DNA of 64,000 nucleotides from positions 1 to 64,000 of the forward strand of contig CAZMSZ010000001.1 of assembly GCA_964569055.1 (NCBI GenBank), given 5' to 3'. This DNA is from JAWLGW01 sp964569055 (GTDB lineage Bacteria > Planctomycetota > J058). The notes under the pieces were generated by a model. The model searched no databases and was not told the origin of the DNA. It saw nothing but the letters and a program-made list of their open reading frames with translations. The position numbers and the translations under genes were made by a program. Shown here piece by piece: positions 1 to 7,019 of the stretch. Position 1 is the first letter of the stretch. Each line of letters opens with the position of its first letter.

Positions 1-13
1 GGCGCAGCCGCCG

Positions 14-1084
14 TCAGAACGGCTCGAGCCCGTGGATCGCGTCGACGCGCTGGCGGGCGCGCTGGCGGAGGGCCCGCGCGAGGGGCGCCTCGCCGCGGTC
101 GGCGAGGTAGCGGTCGAGCGCCGCGAGCGCGCCCTGCGCGTCCTCCGAGCCGAGGCGCATGTAGCCGAGCAGCAGGTCGAGCTCGGGGTCGTCGGCGGCG
201 GCGGTGGCCAGCCCCTCGAGCCGCGCGCTGAAGTCGGCCGCGGCCGCGCCGTACAGGTCGCGCAGGTCGAGGCCCGACTCGATCCAGCGCGGGTTGGCGG
301 CGTAGCCCTCCTCGAGCGCGACCTGCGCCGAGCGGAACGAACCCTGGCTGAACAGCGCCTGCGCGAGCAGGTAGCGCGCGAAGGGGGCGCGCGGGTCGCG
401 CTCGAGCGTGGCGGCGAACGCCTTGGCCGCGCCCTCGTAGGCGCCGTGGCGCAGGCGCACCACGCCGAGGCGGTCGAACGCGTCGGCCTCGGGCAGCGCG
501 CTCGCCTCGCGGGCGTCGAGGTCGGAGGAGACCTCGCCGGTCTCGCCGCTGCCGGCCTTGCGCTCGGCCGGGCGCGGCGCGGGGGCGCTGCCCTCGGGCT
601 GGGTCGGCTTGGGGCGCAGCGGCTCCTTCGCCTCCCAGGCGCCGCCGCTCAGGGCCGCGCGGATCTCGTTGTTGAGCCGGACCTCGAGCCCGGGGTCGCT
701 GGCGACCGTCTTCCAGCTGTAGAGCGGGTTGAACTGGTCGGGGAACGTGGCGGGCTCGCTGTCCTCCACCTTGTAGAGCACGCGGCACTGCACGTCGTAG
801 TAGTCGCCGTGCGACACGATCCGCGCCTCGATCTCCTGGCGCGTCTTCTCGAACAGGCTGGTGTCCTCCTTCACGAGCGCGGTGATCACGCCCGAGCGGT
901 AGGACGAGCTCTGGATCGCGGCGTAGCGGTTGACGATGTGGTACGTGGTGTTGAACACGCGCCGGTAGTCGCCCATCGCCACCTCGTGGGTGACGTTGAC
1001 GGGGCGCTCCACGCGCTGCGCCGGATGGTTGGCGGCGCAGCCCCAGAGCAGGGCGATCGACGGCACGAGCAGGAGCTTTCGCAC
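14..1084 (-). CDS. TPR-repeat lipoprotein
   Basis: Predicted 356-aa outer- or inner-membrane lipoprotein of unknown role. The GTG start at 1084 is chosen because GGAGGG lies 5 bases upstream and because it begins a lipoprotein signal peptide (RKLLLVPSIALLWGC) with the lipid-bearing Cys at residue 16. The longer upstream frame is low-complexity and unlikely to be translated. Residues 20-140 form an unrecognised domain (VAMGDYRRVFNTTYHIV). A Pro/Ala/Glu-rich linker follows, then residues about 202-330 are helical with TPR-like periodicity (AYEGAAKAFAATLERDP, SFRSAQVALEEGYAANP). It is divergently transcribed from the kinase gene at 1344 and has a promoter-like sequence of its own. TPR lipoproteins commonly scaffold envelope complexes, but no partner is indicated here. 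Confidence 0.8.
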   Translation of the reverse strand: MRKLLLVPSIALLWGCAANHPAQRVERPVNVTHEVAMGDYRRVFNTTYHIVNRYAAIQSSSYRSGVITALVKEDTSLFEKTRQEIEARIVSHGDYYDVQCRVLYKVEDSEPATFPDQFNPLYSWKTVASDPGLEVRLNNEIRAALSGGAWEAKEPLRPKPTQPEGSAPAPRPAERKAGSGETGEVSSDLDAREASALPEADAFDRLGVVRLRHGAYEGAAKAFAATLERDPRAPFARYLLAQALFSQGSFRSAQVALEEGYAANPRWIESGLDLRDLYGAAAADFSARLEGLATAAADDPELDLLLGYMRLGSEDAQGALAALDRYLADRGEAPLARALRQRARQRVDAIHGLEPF

Positions 1085-1145
1085 GGAACCCTCCGCGGGT
1101 CGGTCGAGGAGTCGAGGTTGAGGGTTGCGCGCCACCCTTGGTCGT

Positions 1146-1174
1146 ACTCTAGACCTGCCGTGACGCTCGTTCAA
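1146..1174 (-). promoter_or_regulatory. Putative sigma70-type promoter for the TPR lipoprotein gene
   Basis: Read on the minus strand, TTGAAC (1174-1169) and TAGAGT (1151-1146) are separated by exactly 17 bases, each matching the -35 and -10 consensus at four of six positions. It sits about 60 bases upstream of the GTG at 1084. Pattern match only. Confidence 0.45.
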
Positions 1175-1265
1175 GGAGGCCGCCCGCTGGAACCGCCTGC
1201 CGGCGCGCGGCGTGTACGCCCCGGGCGCGGCACGTCGCCGTGGAGCCGCACGACTTGGGGCGACC

Positions 1266-1294
1266 TCGACGGCGCCGGCCGCGCGGTCTATACC
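1266..1294 (+). promoter_or_regulatory. Putative sigma70-type promoter for the kinase-FGE gene
   Basis: TCGACG (1266-1271) and TATACC (1289-1294) have a 17-base spacer and each match consensus at four of six positions. They lie about 50 bases before the GTG start at 1344, in the divergent intergenic region. Pattern match only. Confidence 0.35.
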
Positions 1295-1343
1295 TGCCCT
1301 GGGAGCACGCCCGCGTGAGCGCCTCGAGAACGACGGAGAGCCC

Positions 1344-2834
1344 GTGAACCTGTCCCCAGCCCGGACGTCCGCGCAGGCCTCGGCGCGGCCGCGGCGAGAC
1401 GCCTCGCTCGGTCGCGCGGCGTACGAGGCGGAGGCGCTGCGCGCCGCCTGCCTGCTGGACGGGATCGAGCTCGGCGAGCCGCTCGGGACGGGCGGGAGCG
1501 CCACCGTGTGGGCGGCGCGCTGGCGCGGGCGCGAGGCGGCGCTCAAGGTGTTCGCGCGCGCGGACGCCGCGCCCCCGACGCCGCCGGGGCACCCGGCGAT
1601 CGCGGCGGTGCTCGGGCGCGGGCGAGCGCTGGGACGCCCTTACCTCCTGCTCGAGCGCTTCCCGACCGACCTCCGCCGGCTGCTCGGGGGCCGCCCGCTG
1701 CGGGCCGACCTGCTTCGCCCGATCGTGGTGCCGCTGCTCGATGCGGTGGAGTTCGCGCACCGGCGCGGGATCGTCCACGGCGATCTCAAGCCGGGCAACG
1801 TGCTCGTCGACCCCGACGCGCGCCCGGTGCGGGTCGGGCTCACCGACTTCGGCCACGGCGGGGGCGAGGCGCTCGAGCTGGTGGCCTCGCTCGCCAGCGG
1901 CGACCGGCGCGAGCGCGAGGAGGGGCTGGCGACCCTGCCGTACCTCGCGCCGGAGCGGCGGGCGGGCGCGGGCCCGAGCGCGGCCAGCGACGCGTTCGCG
2001 CTGGGCGTGCTGCTGTTCGAGCTGCTGACCGGCCGCCAGCCCGTCGGGCTCGAGCTGCCGAGCGAGCTGGTCCCCGCGCTGGGCCCGCGCTTCGACGAGC
2101 CGGTGAAGCGCGCGCTCGCGAGCGACCCCGGCCGGCGGCTCGACGTGCTCGGCCTGCGCGCCGAGCTGCTGCGCCTGCTGGGCGGCCCCGCGCAGGCGCG
2201 GGCCCCAGAGCCCGACGCCATGGTCGCGATCCCGGGCGGGTTCGTGGTGGTCGGCGACCGCGACGACCCGAGCGCGCTCCCCATGAACGAGGTGCGGCTG
2301 GCGCCGTTCTGGCTGGACCGCACGCCGGTCACCAACCGCGACTACCTGCGGTTCGTGCTGGCGACCGGCGCGCCGCGCCCGGCGCCCTGGCCCGCGCGCG
2401 GGCGGCTCCCGGCTCGGCTCCTCGACCTGCCCGTGAGCGGGGTGAGCTGGGAGGAGGCCGCGGCGTTCGCCGCCTGGGCCGGCAAGCGGCTCCCGCGCGA
2501 GGAGGAGTGGGAGCGCGCGGCCCAAGGTCCCGAGCACCGCAGCTACCCCTATGGCGAGGCGCTCGACCGGGCGCGGCTCCCCGCGCCCGGGCAGCTCGCG
2601 CCGGTCGGCGCGCACCCGGCGGGGGCGAGCAGCGAGGGGATCCACGACCTGACCGGCAACGGCTGGGAGTGGACCGGCTCGGACTTCGCGCTGCCCGGCG
2701 GGGGGCGGGCCAAGGTGATCCGCGGCGGGTTCGACCCCGCGCGGCCGCGGTCGGGGAGTGCGCACCATCGGGCCGCCCTGCGGCCGGACGCGCGCGACGC
2801 GGGCGTCACCTTCCGCTGCGCCCGCGACGCTTGA
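1344..2834 (+). CDS. Ser/Thr protein kinase fused to FGE-sulfatase-type domain
   Basis: A 496-aa fusion. The GTG at 1344 is preceded by GGAGAG. Residues 41-285 are a Hanks-type kinase: glycine loop LGTGGSATVW (47-56), ATP Lys68 in AALKVF, catalytic loop HGDLKPGN (145-152, HGD replacing HRD), DFG at 168-170 and APE at 202-204. From about residue 291 the protein is a formylglycine-generating-enzyme/sulfatase-modifying-factor (SUMF1-like) domain: MVAIPGGFVVVGD, FWLDRTPVTNRDYLRF, GKRLPREEEWERAA, GNGWEWT and RGGF. In bacteria this fold is often a C-type-lectin-like sensor rather than a true FGE. No active-site Cys pair is evident, so a ligand- or substrate-binding role is likelier than formylglycine formation. 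No transmembrane helix is visible, so it is probably cytoplasmic. Such fusions are typical of Planctomycetota and Myxococcota. Confidence 0.9.
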   Translation: MNLSPARTSAQASARPRRDASLGRAAYEAEALRAACLLDGIELGEPLGTGGSATVWAARWRGREAALKVFARADAAPPTPPGHPAIAAVLGRGRALGRPYLLLERFPTDLRRLLGGRPLRADLLRPIVVPLLDAVEFAHRRGIVHGDLKPGNVLVDPDARPVRVGLTDFGHGGGEALELVASLASGDRREREEGLATLPYLAPERRAGAGPSAASDAFALGVLLFELLTGRQPVGLELPSELVPALGPRFDEPVKRALASDPGRRLDVLGLRAELLRLLGGPAQARAPEPDAMVAIPGGFVVVGDRDDPSALPMNEVRLAPFWLDRTPVTNRDYLRFVLATGAPRPAPWPARGRLPARLLDLPVSGVSWEEAAAFAAWAGKRLPREEEWERAAQGPEHRSYPYGEALDRARLPAPGQLAPVGAHPAGASSEGIHDLTGNGWEWTGSDFALPGGGRAKVIRGGFDPARPRSGSAHHRAALRPDARDAGVTFRCARDA

Positions 2835-2879
2835 TCGCGGTTACACTGGCGCCCCTTCCGCCGAGGAGGAGGCGTAGTC

Positions 2880-3317
2880 ATGGCCGAGCAGCGCAAGGAC
2901 TACATGGTGAGCCGTCCGGTCCACCTGCTCTACGTCCTGACCTGGATCAGCTCGCTGGCGCTGGTGGCGTCGCTCGTCGGCATGGCCAGCAGCCTGCGCG
3001 ACGTGAGCCGGGCCCTGCCCGAAGGCGGGCAGAAGGAGTTCATCATCGTCGGCGTGCTGGCGTTCGTGATCGTGTGCACCGCGCTGGTGCTGGGGCTGTA
3101 CACGATCATTCACACCCACCGGCTGATGGGCGCCGCCTACCGGATCGGGGTGGTGCTCAAGGAGATGAACGCCGGCCAGCCGACCCGGATCAACCTGCGG
3201 AAGGGGGACTTCTTCGGTGAAATCGCCCAGGAGATCAACGCGCTCGCCGACCGGGCCCAGCAGGTGAAGGCGTCCCCTCAGGGAAACCCCGAGGCGCCCT
3301 CGACCCCCGAGGCCTGA
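2880..3317 (+). CDS. Small two-helix membrane protein, HAMP-like tail
   Basis: 145 aa of unknown function. The ATG start follows GGAGGAGG. Two strong transmembrane segments are visible, about residues 16-38 (LLYVLTWISSLALVASLVGM) and 52-76 (FIIVGVLAFVIVCTALVLGLY). A cytoplasmic tail follows (RLMGAAYRIGVVLKEMNAGQ, then GDFFGEIAQEINALADRAQQ) whose spacing resembles a degenerate HAMP linker without any output domain. It starts 46 bases after the kinase-FGE gene and could be co-transcribed. It could modulate a membrane signalling partner, but nothing nearby proves it. Confidence 0.75.
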   Translation: MAEQRKDYMVSRPVHLLYVLTWISSLALVASLVGMASSLRDVSRALPEGGQKEFIIVGVLAFVIVCTALVLGLYTIIHTHRLMGAAYRIGVVLKEMNAGQPTRINLRKGDFFGEIAQEINALADRAQQVKASPQGNPEAPSTPEA

Positions 3318-3424
3318 GCCGAAGGCTTCGTTTCAGTCTCCCGAAACATGAAGCGTTCCGTAACCGAACGGCGCCGGCTTCGAACCGCACACGACCGAGT
3401 ACACAGCAGTTAGGTGCAACGGCA

Positions 3425-3458
3425 GGTGTCAACTCGTGTTGGCACCGACGTTGCAACG
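3425..3458. promoter_or_regulatory. Hairpin plus palindrome in the leader of the secreted-protein gene
   Basis: GGTGTCAAC (3425-3433) and GTTGGCACC (3438-3446) can form a 9-bp stem (one G-U pair) with a TCGT loop. It is followed by the perfect palindrome CGTTGCAACG (3449-3458). No T-run follows, so an operator or mRNA structure is likelier than a terminator. It lies 25-58 bases before the ATG at 3483. Confidence 0.35.
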
Positions 3459-3482
3459 CCCGAGCCGGGAGAGAGAGGGGCC

Positions 3483-4094
3483 ATGCGTCCACAGCACTCG
3501 CATCCGCGCGCTCCGGGAGTCCGCCGTTCGTTTCGAGCGCTGCTGGTGATCGCGGCGCTCACGACCCTCGCGGCCCCGGCGGCCGCCTCCACCGTGCTGC
3601 GGTTCGACCTCGACGACCTCGTCGATCGGGCGGCCGTGATCGTGCACGGCAAGGTGCTCGAGAAGCACTCACGCCGCGGCGAGGACGGGTCGATCGTGAC
3701 CGACCTGCGGGTCGAGGTGACCGACGGGCTCAAGGGCGTCCGCGGCGAGGCCTTCAACTTCACCGTGTTCGGCGGGGTGCTCGGCACGCGCGGCAGCGCG
3801 GTCGCGGGGGCGGCCACCTTCGAGACCGGCGAGGAGATCCTGGTGTTCCTCGGCCGCCCGAACAAGCGCGGCGTGCGGGGCACGATCGGGCTCTCCCAGG
3901 GCAAGTACACCATTCGCGAGGTCGACGGCGAGCGCCTCGCCTTCCGCGACCTCGAGGGGCTCCGGCTGATGGACCGCAGCTCGGGTGAGGTCGAGGAGGC
4001 CAAGACCGAGCAGGGCGTGCCGTTCGACGAGCTGCTCGAGCGCGTGCAGGCCCGGCTGGCCGAGACGCAGCCCGACGCCGAGTCGGGGCGGTAG
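3483..4094 (+). CDS. Secreted protein of unknown function, paired with a matrixin
   Basis: 203 aa. The ATG at 3483 is chosen over an upstream ATG at 3414 because it follows GGGAGAGAGAGGGG and opens a Sec signal peptide (hydrophobic LLVIAALTTLAAPAAAS, cleavage near AAA-S). The mature part reads STVLRFDLDDLVDRAAVIVHG, then beta-rich sequence with LRVEVTDGLKG and GEEILVFLGR, and a charged C-terminus. I know this arrangement as a poorly characterised secreted family often found beside matrixin-like proteases, but I cannot name it. It ends 8 bases before the protease gene, so the two are almost certainly an operon. It could be a protease inhibitor, chaperone or substrate; that is inference. Confidence 0.75.
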   Translation: MRPQHSHPRAPGVRRSFRALLVIAALTTLAAPAAASTVLRFDLDDLVDRAAVIVHGKVLEKHSRRGEDGSIVTDLRVEVTDGLKGVRGEAFNFTVFGGVLGTRGSAVAGAATFETGEEILVFLGRPNKRGVRGTIGLSQGKYTIREVDGERLAFRDLEGLRLMDRSSGEVEEAKTEQGVPFDELLERVQARLAETQPDAESGR

Positions 4095-4102
4095 GGGGGG
4101 CC

Positions 4103-5947
4103 ATGGCCGGCACGATCGAGGTCGGGAACTGCCCCGCGCGGCTCGTCTCCCGCAAGTTCATCCACCGCGCGCCGATCATCGCGGTGCTGTTCTGCATGTT
4201 CGGCCTGTCCTACTCCAGCTACGCCTGGGTGAGCCTGCAGGCCGGGTCGAAGGCGTTCTACTGGCGCAACCCCACCGTGGCGTTCGCGATCCACGAGGAG
4301 TGCCACCCCGGGATCGACGACGGCAGCGACATCACCGCGGTCCGGCTCGCCTTCCAGGAGTGGGAGAAGGTGCCCGGCAGCCGGGTCGCGTTCTGGGAGG
4401 ACACCTCGGCGAGCGCGCGCTCGCGCACCGACTGGCGCTCGGACGACGTCAGCCTGGTCCTGTGGGACACGACCAACGAGAGCGGCTTCTTCACGCCCGG
4501 CACGGGCCTGGTCGCGATCACCCCGGTCGACTTCGACACCCGGACCGGCGAGATCCTCGACGCGGACATCCTGTTCAACGGCAGCAAGCCGTTCTCGACC
4601 GACGGCGACGCGGGGTCGTTCGACATCCAGAACATCGCCACCCACGAGGTCGGCCACTTCGTCGGGCTCGACCACTCGGCCGTGGTGGGCGCGACCATGA
4701 ACCCGTTCGCCTACACGCGCGACACGCGGCTGCGCTCGCTCGCGACCGACGACAAGGCGGCCGCCACCACGATCTACCCGGCCGCCGGCGAGCCCGCCTC
4801 GCTGCAGGGCTTCGTGAAGCTCAACGGGACCGCGATCAGCGGCGCCCACGTGGTCGCGGAGGATGAGCAGGGGCGGCCGGCCTCGGCCACGCTGTCGGAC
4901 GGCAACGGCTTCTTCCACATCCGTGGGCTGGAGCCCGGGACCTACGCGGTCTACGCCGAGCCGCTCGACGGCCCGGTCAGCAACGCCAACTTCTCGCTCC
5001 ACACCAGCAACCTGCGGATCGACACCGGGTTCGGCACCACGTTCTGGGGCGCGACCAACGGGCGCAGCCACCCGGCCGAGCCCAGCCGCGTGCAGGTCGG
5101 CTTCGGCCAGCGCGTGGACGTCGGCGAGCTGTCGCTGCTCCCGCAGACCTCGATCAACGTGACCTCCGTCTCGCCCAACGCGCTCACCCCGGGCGCCGAG
5201 CTCGAGCTCGCCGTGGGCGGGGTCGACGTCGGGCGCGGGGCCGACACCAAGTCGGTCGTGATCCCCTCGGCGCTCGGCGACGTGCAGATCCTCGACGCGC
5301 GCTTCCCCAGCGCCAGCCAGGCGCGCGTGCAGGTCTACGTGGCCCCGGCGGCGCGGCCGCAGCTCTGCAGCGTCCGCGTGTTCGACACCCAGACCTGGGC
5401 CTGCTCGGTCTACACCGGCGGGTTCGAGGTGCGCGACCCCGGCCCCGTCGCCGAGGGGCTGTCGACGTCGACCGGCACGCCGGGCAGCTCGGTCTCGGTG
5501 CTGGGTGACCGGTTCCAGTCGGGCGCGCGCGCCCTGCTCGGCCCGGTGGTGGTCTCGGCCACGGTCTCCGGCACCGAGGTCCGGTTCTCTGTGCCCTCGA
5601 CCCTCCCCAACGGGACCTACGACGTGACCGTCGAGAACCCCGACGGCCAGTTCGCCAAGCTGCAGGAAGCCTTCACCGTCAGCGGCTCGACCGCCACGCT
5701 CGCCACCGGCAGCGGCGGGATCGGCTCGCCGCCTCCGCCCCCGCCCACCGCCGGCTCGGCGACCGCGGCGGCGCGCCCCCCCTCGCGGGCGGCCTCGGGC
5801 AGCGACGGCGGCGGCGGTGGCGGCGGCGGCTGCGCCCTCAGCCCCGTCCCGACCGGCAACGGCGGCGCGGACCCGAGCGCGCTGCTGGCGCTGGCCCTCC
5901 TCGGGGCGCTGTTCGCGCGCCGCGGCCGGGTGCAGCCCAGGCGGTGA
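4103..5947 (+). CDS. Matrixin-type zinc metalloprotease with C-terminal sorting tail
   Basis: 614 aa. An N-terminal hydrophobic segment (IIAVLFCMFGLSYSSYAW) should target it to secretion. The zinc site HEVGHFVGLDH at residues 181-191 is the metzincin/matrixin motif, followed by a Met-turn-like ATMNPF. After the protease domain come a carboxypeptidase-regulatory-like beta domain (LQGFVKLNGTAISGAHVVAE, residues about 233-290) and two IPT/TIG-like beta domains (about 350-530). A Gly-rich stretch leads to a Cys, a hydrophobic helix (ALLALALLGALFA) and Arg residues. This tripartite tail resembles MYXO-CTERM/JDVT-CTERM surface-sorting signals, implying anchoring and processing at the outer surface. 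The stop overlaps the GTG of rnc. Confidence 0.88.
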   Translation: MAGTIEVGNCPARLVSRKFIHRAPIIAVLFCMFGLSYSSYAWVSLQAGSKAFYWRNPTVAFAIHEECHPGIDDGSDITAVRLAFQEWEKVPGSRVAFWEDTSASARSRTDWRSDDVSLVLWDTTNESGFFTPGTGLVAITPVDFDTRTGEILDADILFNGSKPFSTDGDAGSFDIQNIATHEVGHFVGLDHSAVVGATMNPFAYTRDTRLRSLATDDKAAATTIYPAAGEPASLQGFVKLNGTAISGAHVVAEDEQGRPASATLSDGNGFFHIRGLEPGTYAVYAEPLDGPVSNANFSLHTSNLRIDTGFGTTFWGATNGRSHPAEPSRVQVGFGQRVDVGELSLLPQTSINVTSVSPNALTPGAELELAVGGVDVGRGADTKSVVIPSALGDVQILDARFPSASQARVQVYVAPAARPQLCSVRVFDTQTWACSVYTGGFEVRDPGPVAEGLSTSTGTPGSSVSVLGDRFQSGARALLGPVVVSATVSGTEVRFSVPSTLPNGTYDVTVENPDGQFAKLQEAFTVSGSTATLATGSGGIGSPPPPPPTAGSATAAARPPSRAASGSDGGGGGGGGCALSPVPTGNGGADPSALLALALLGALFARRGRVQPRR

Positions 5948-6669
5948 GCTCGCCCCGCGAGGCGCTGCAGGAGCGCCTGGGGCACCGCTTCGCCGACCCC
6001 GCGCTGCTCGAGCAGGCGCTCACCCACGCCTCTGCGAGCGAGCCCGGGCGCCCGTCCTTCGAGCGGCTCGAGTTCCTCGGCGACGCCGTGCTCGGGTTCG
6101 TGATCGGGCACACCCTGTTCGAGGATCAGCCCGACCTCGCCGAGGGCGACCTCACGAGCATGCGGGCCGCCGTGGTCTCGACCCGCTCCCTCGGCGACGT
6201 GGGCGAGCGCCTCGGCCTGCGCGAGGCGCTCCACCTCGGCAAGGGCCTCCGCCGCGAGTCGCTCTCGGGCGCCGTCCTGGCCGACGCCTTCGAGGCGCTC
6301 CTCGGCGCGGTGTTCCTGGACGGCGGCCTGGACGCCGCGCGCGCCGTGGCCCTGCGCGCCCTCGACGAGCGCCTCGCCGACGCCCTCGCCCGCCGCGGCG
6401 CGCGCAACTGGAAGTCGCTGCTCCAGGAGCACACGCAGGAGCTCCGCCGGGTCACGCCCAGCTACCACCTCGTCGGCGAGAGCGGCCCCGACCACGCCAA
6501 GGTGTTCGAGGTGGCCGCCCTGATCGAGGGCGCCGAGAAGGGCCGCGGCCGCGGCGCCTCCAAGAAGCTCGCCGAGCAGTCGGCTGCCAGAGCGGCGCTG
6601 CGAACGCTGGAGCTGGAGGGCTGGGGCAAGCGGGAGGCCCTGGGGGACGAGGGGCCGGTCCCGGCGTAG
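5944..6669 (+). CDS. rnc: Ribonuclease III
   Basis: 241 aa, usual bacterial length. RNase III cleaves double-stranded RNA in rRNA and mRNA maturation. The signature ERLEFLGDAVL carries the catalytic Glu and Asp, and the second acidic cluster is DAFEALLGAVFLDGG. A C-terminal dsRNA-binding domain follows (NWKSLLQEHTQELRRVTPSY, then GRGASKKLAEQSAARAAL). The GTG start overlaps the preceding stop by 4 bases, so it is translationally coupled to the protease gene, an unusual neighbour for rnc (more often found with era, lepB or acpP). Confidence 0.96.
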   Translation: MSSPREALQERLGHRFADPALLEQALTHASASEPGRPSFERLEFLGDAVLGFVIGHTLFEDQPDLAEGDLTSMRAAVVSTRSLGDVGERLGLREALHLGKGLRRESLSGAVLADAFEALLGAVFLDGGLDAARAVALRALDERLADALARRGARNWKSLLQEHTQELRRVTPSYHLVGESGPDHAKVFEVAALIEGAEKGRGRGASKKLAEQSAARAALRTLELEGWGKREALGDEGPVPA

Positions 6670-6927
6670 CGGCGAGACGACGAGAGCAACGGCAATGGCG
6701 CCCCAAATGCCAGAGACGTTGTCGCTCGCCCTCGGCTCCTCGGGCGGATCTTGCACGAGCTCACCGACACTTCCGGTTGAGGTGCGCCTTCATCGAGAAC
6801 GAGGGCGGGTCCTCGTATCAGCGAATTCCTGAAACCGCCCACCGAGCCGCCCCAACCAACCTCCACAACTCGCGCTCGGCGAGCGGCTCCAAGGCACGGC
6901 TTCAGAGCATCTGCACTCAAGTATGTC

Positions 6928-6955
6928 GCGCGCCAGGAGCGCGCTCTTGCTTTTC
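6928..6955 (+). terminator. Candidate rho-independent terminator
   Basis: GCGCGC (6928-6933), loop CAGGA and GCGCGC (6939-6944) form a perfect 6-bp GC stem followed by TCTTGCTTTT. It could end rnc transcription and so isolate the injection-system operon. The T-tract is interrupted, and the stem is short. Confidence 0.35.
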
Positions 6956-6976
6956 CGGTGCAGGGTGGGCTATTTT
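6947..6976 (+). promoter_or_regulatory. Putative promoter of the eCIS operon
   Basis: TTGCTT (6947-6952), an 18-base spacer and TATTTT (6971-6976) resemble a sigma70 promoter, with transcription expected near 6983. This gives a leader of roughly 37 bases before the sheath ATG at 7020. It is the only AT-rich -10-like element in the spacer. The -35 overlaps the T-rich tail of the candidate terminator. Confidence 0.4.
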
Positions 6977-7019
6977 GCGCGCGCTCGAGCCCGGCGGTCC
7001 TTCCTCCCGAGAGAGCTCA

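Larger units (their letters stand above)
6670..7019. other. Intergenic region upstream of the injection-system operon
   Basis: A 350-base region with no convincing gene. It is visibly less GC-rich than the flanking coding sequence. Its last 100 bases hold a GC hairpin followed by a T-rich stretch and then a promoter-like sequence (separate entries). The frame that reads through it continuously from upstream is not supported by any start or codon pattern. Confidence 0.6.

Noticed and set aside
5817..7019. A 1326-residue reading of the sheath starting far upstream
   Set aside because: The upstream part is out of frame with rnc, has no family similarity and crosses a promoter-like, AT-richer spacer. 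The ATG at 7020 starts standard sheath sequence.
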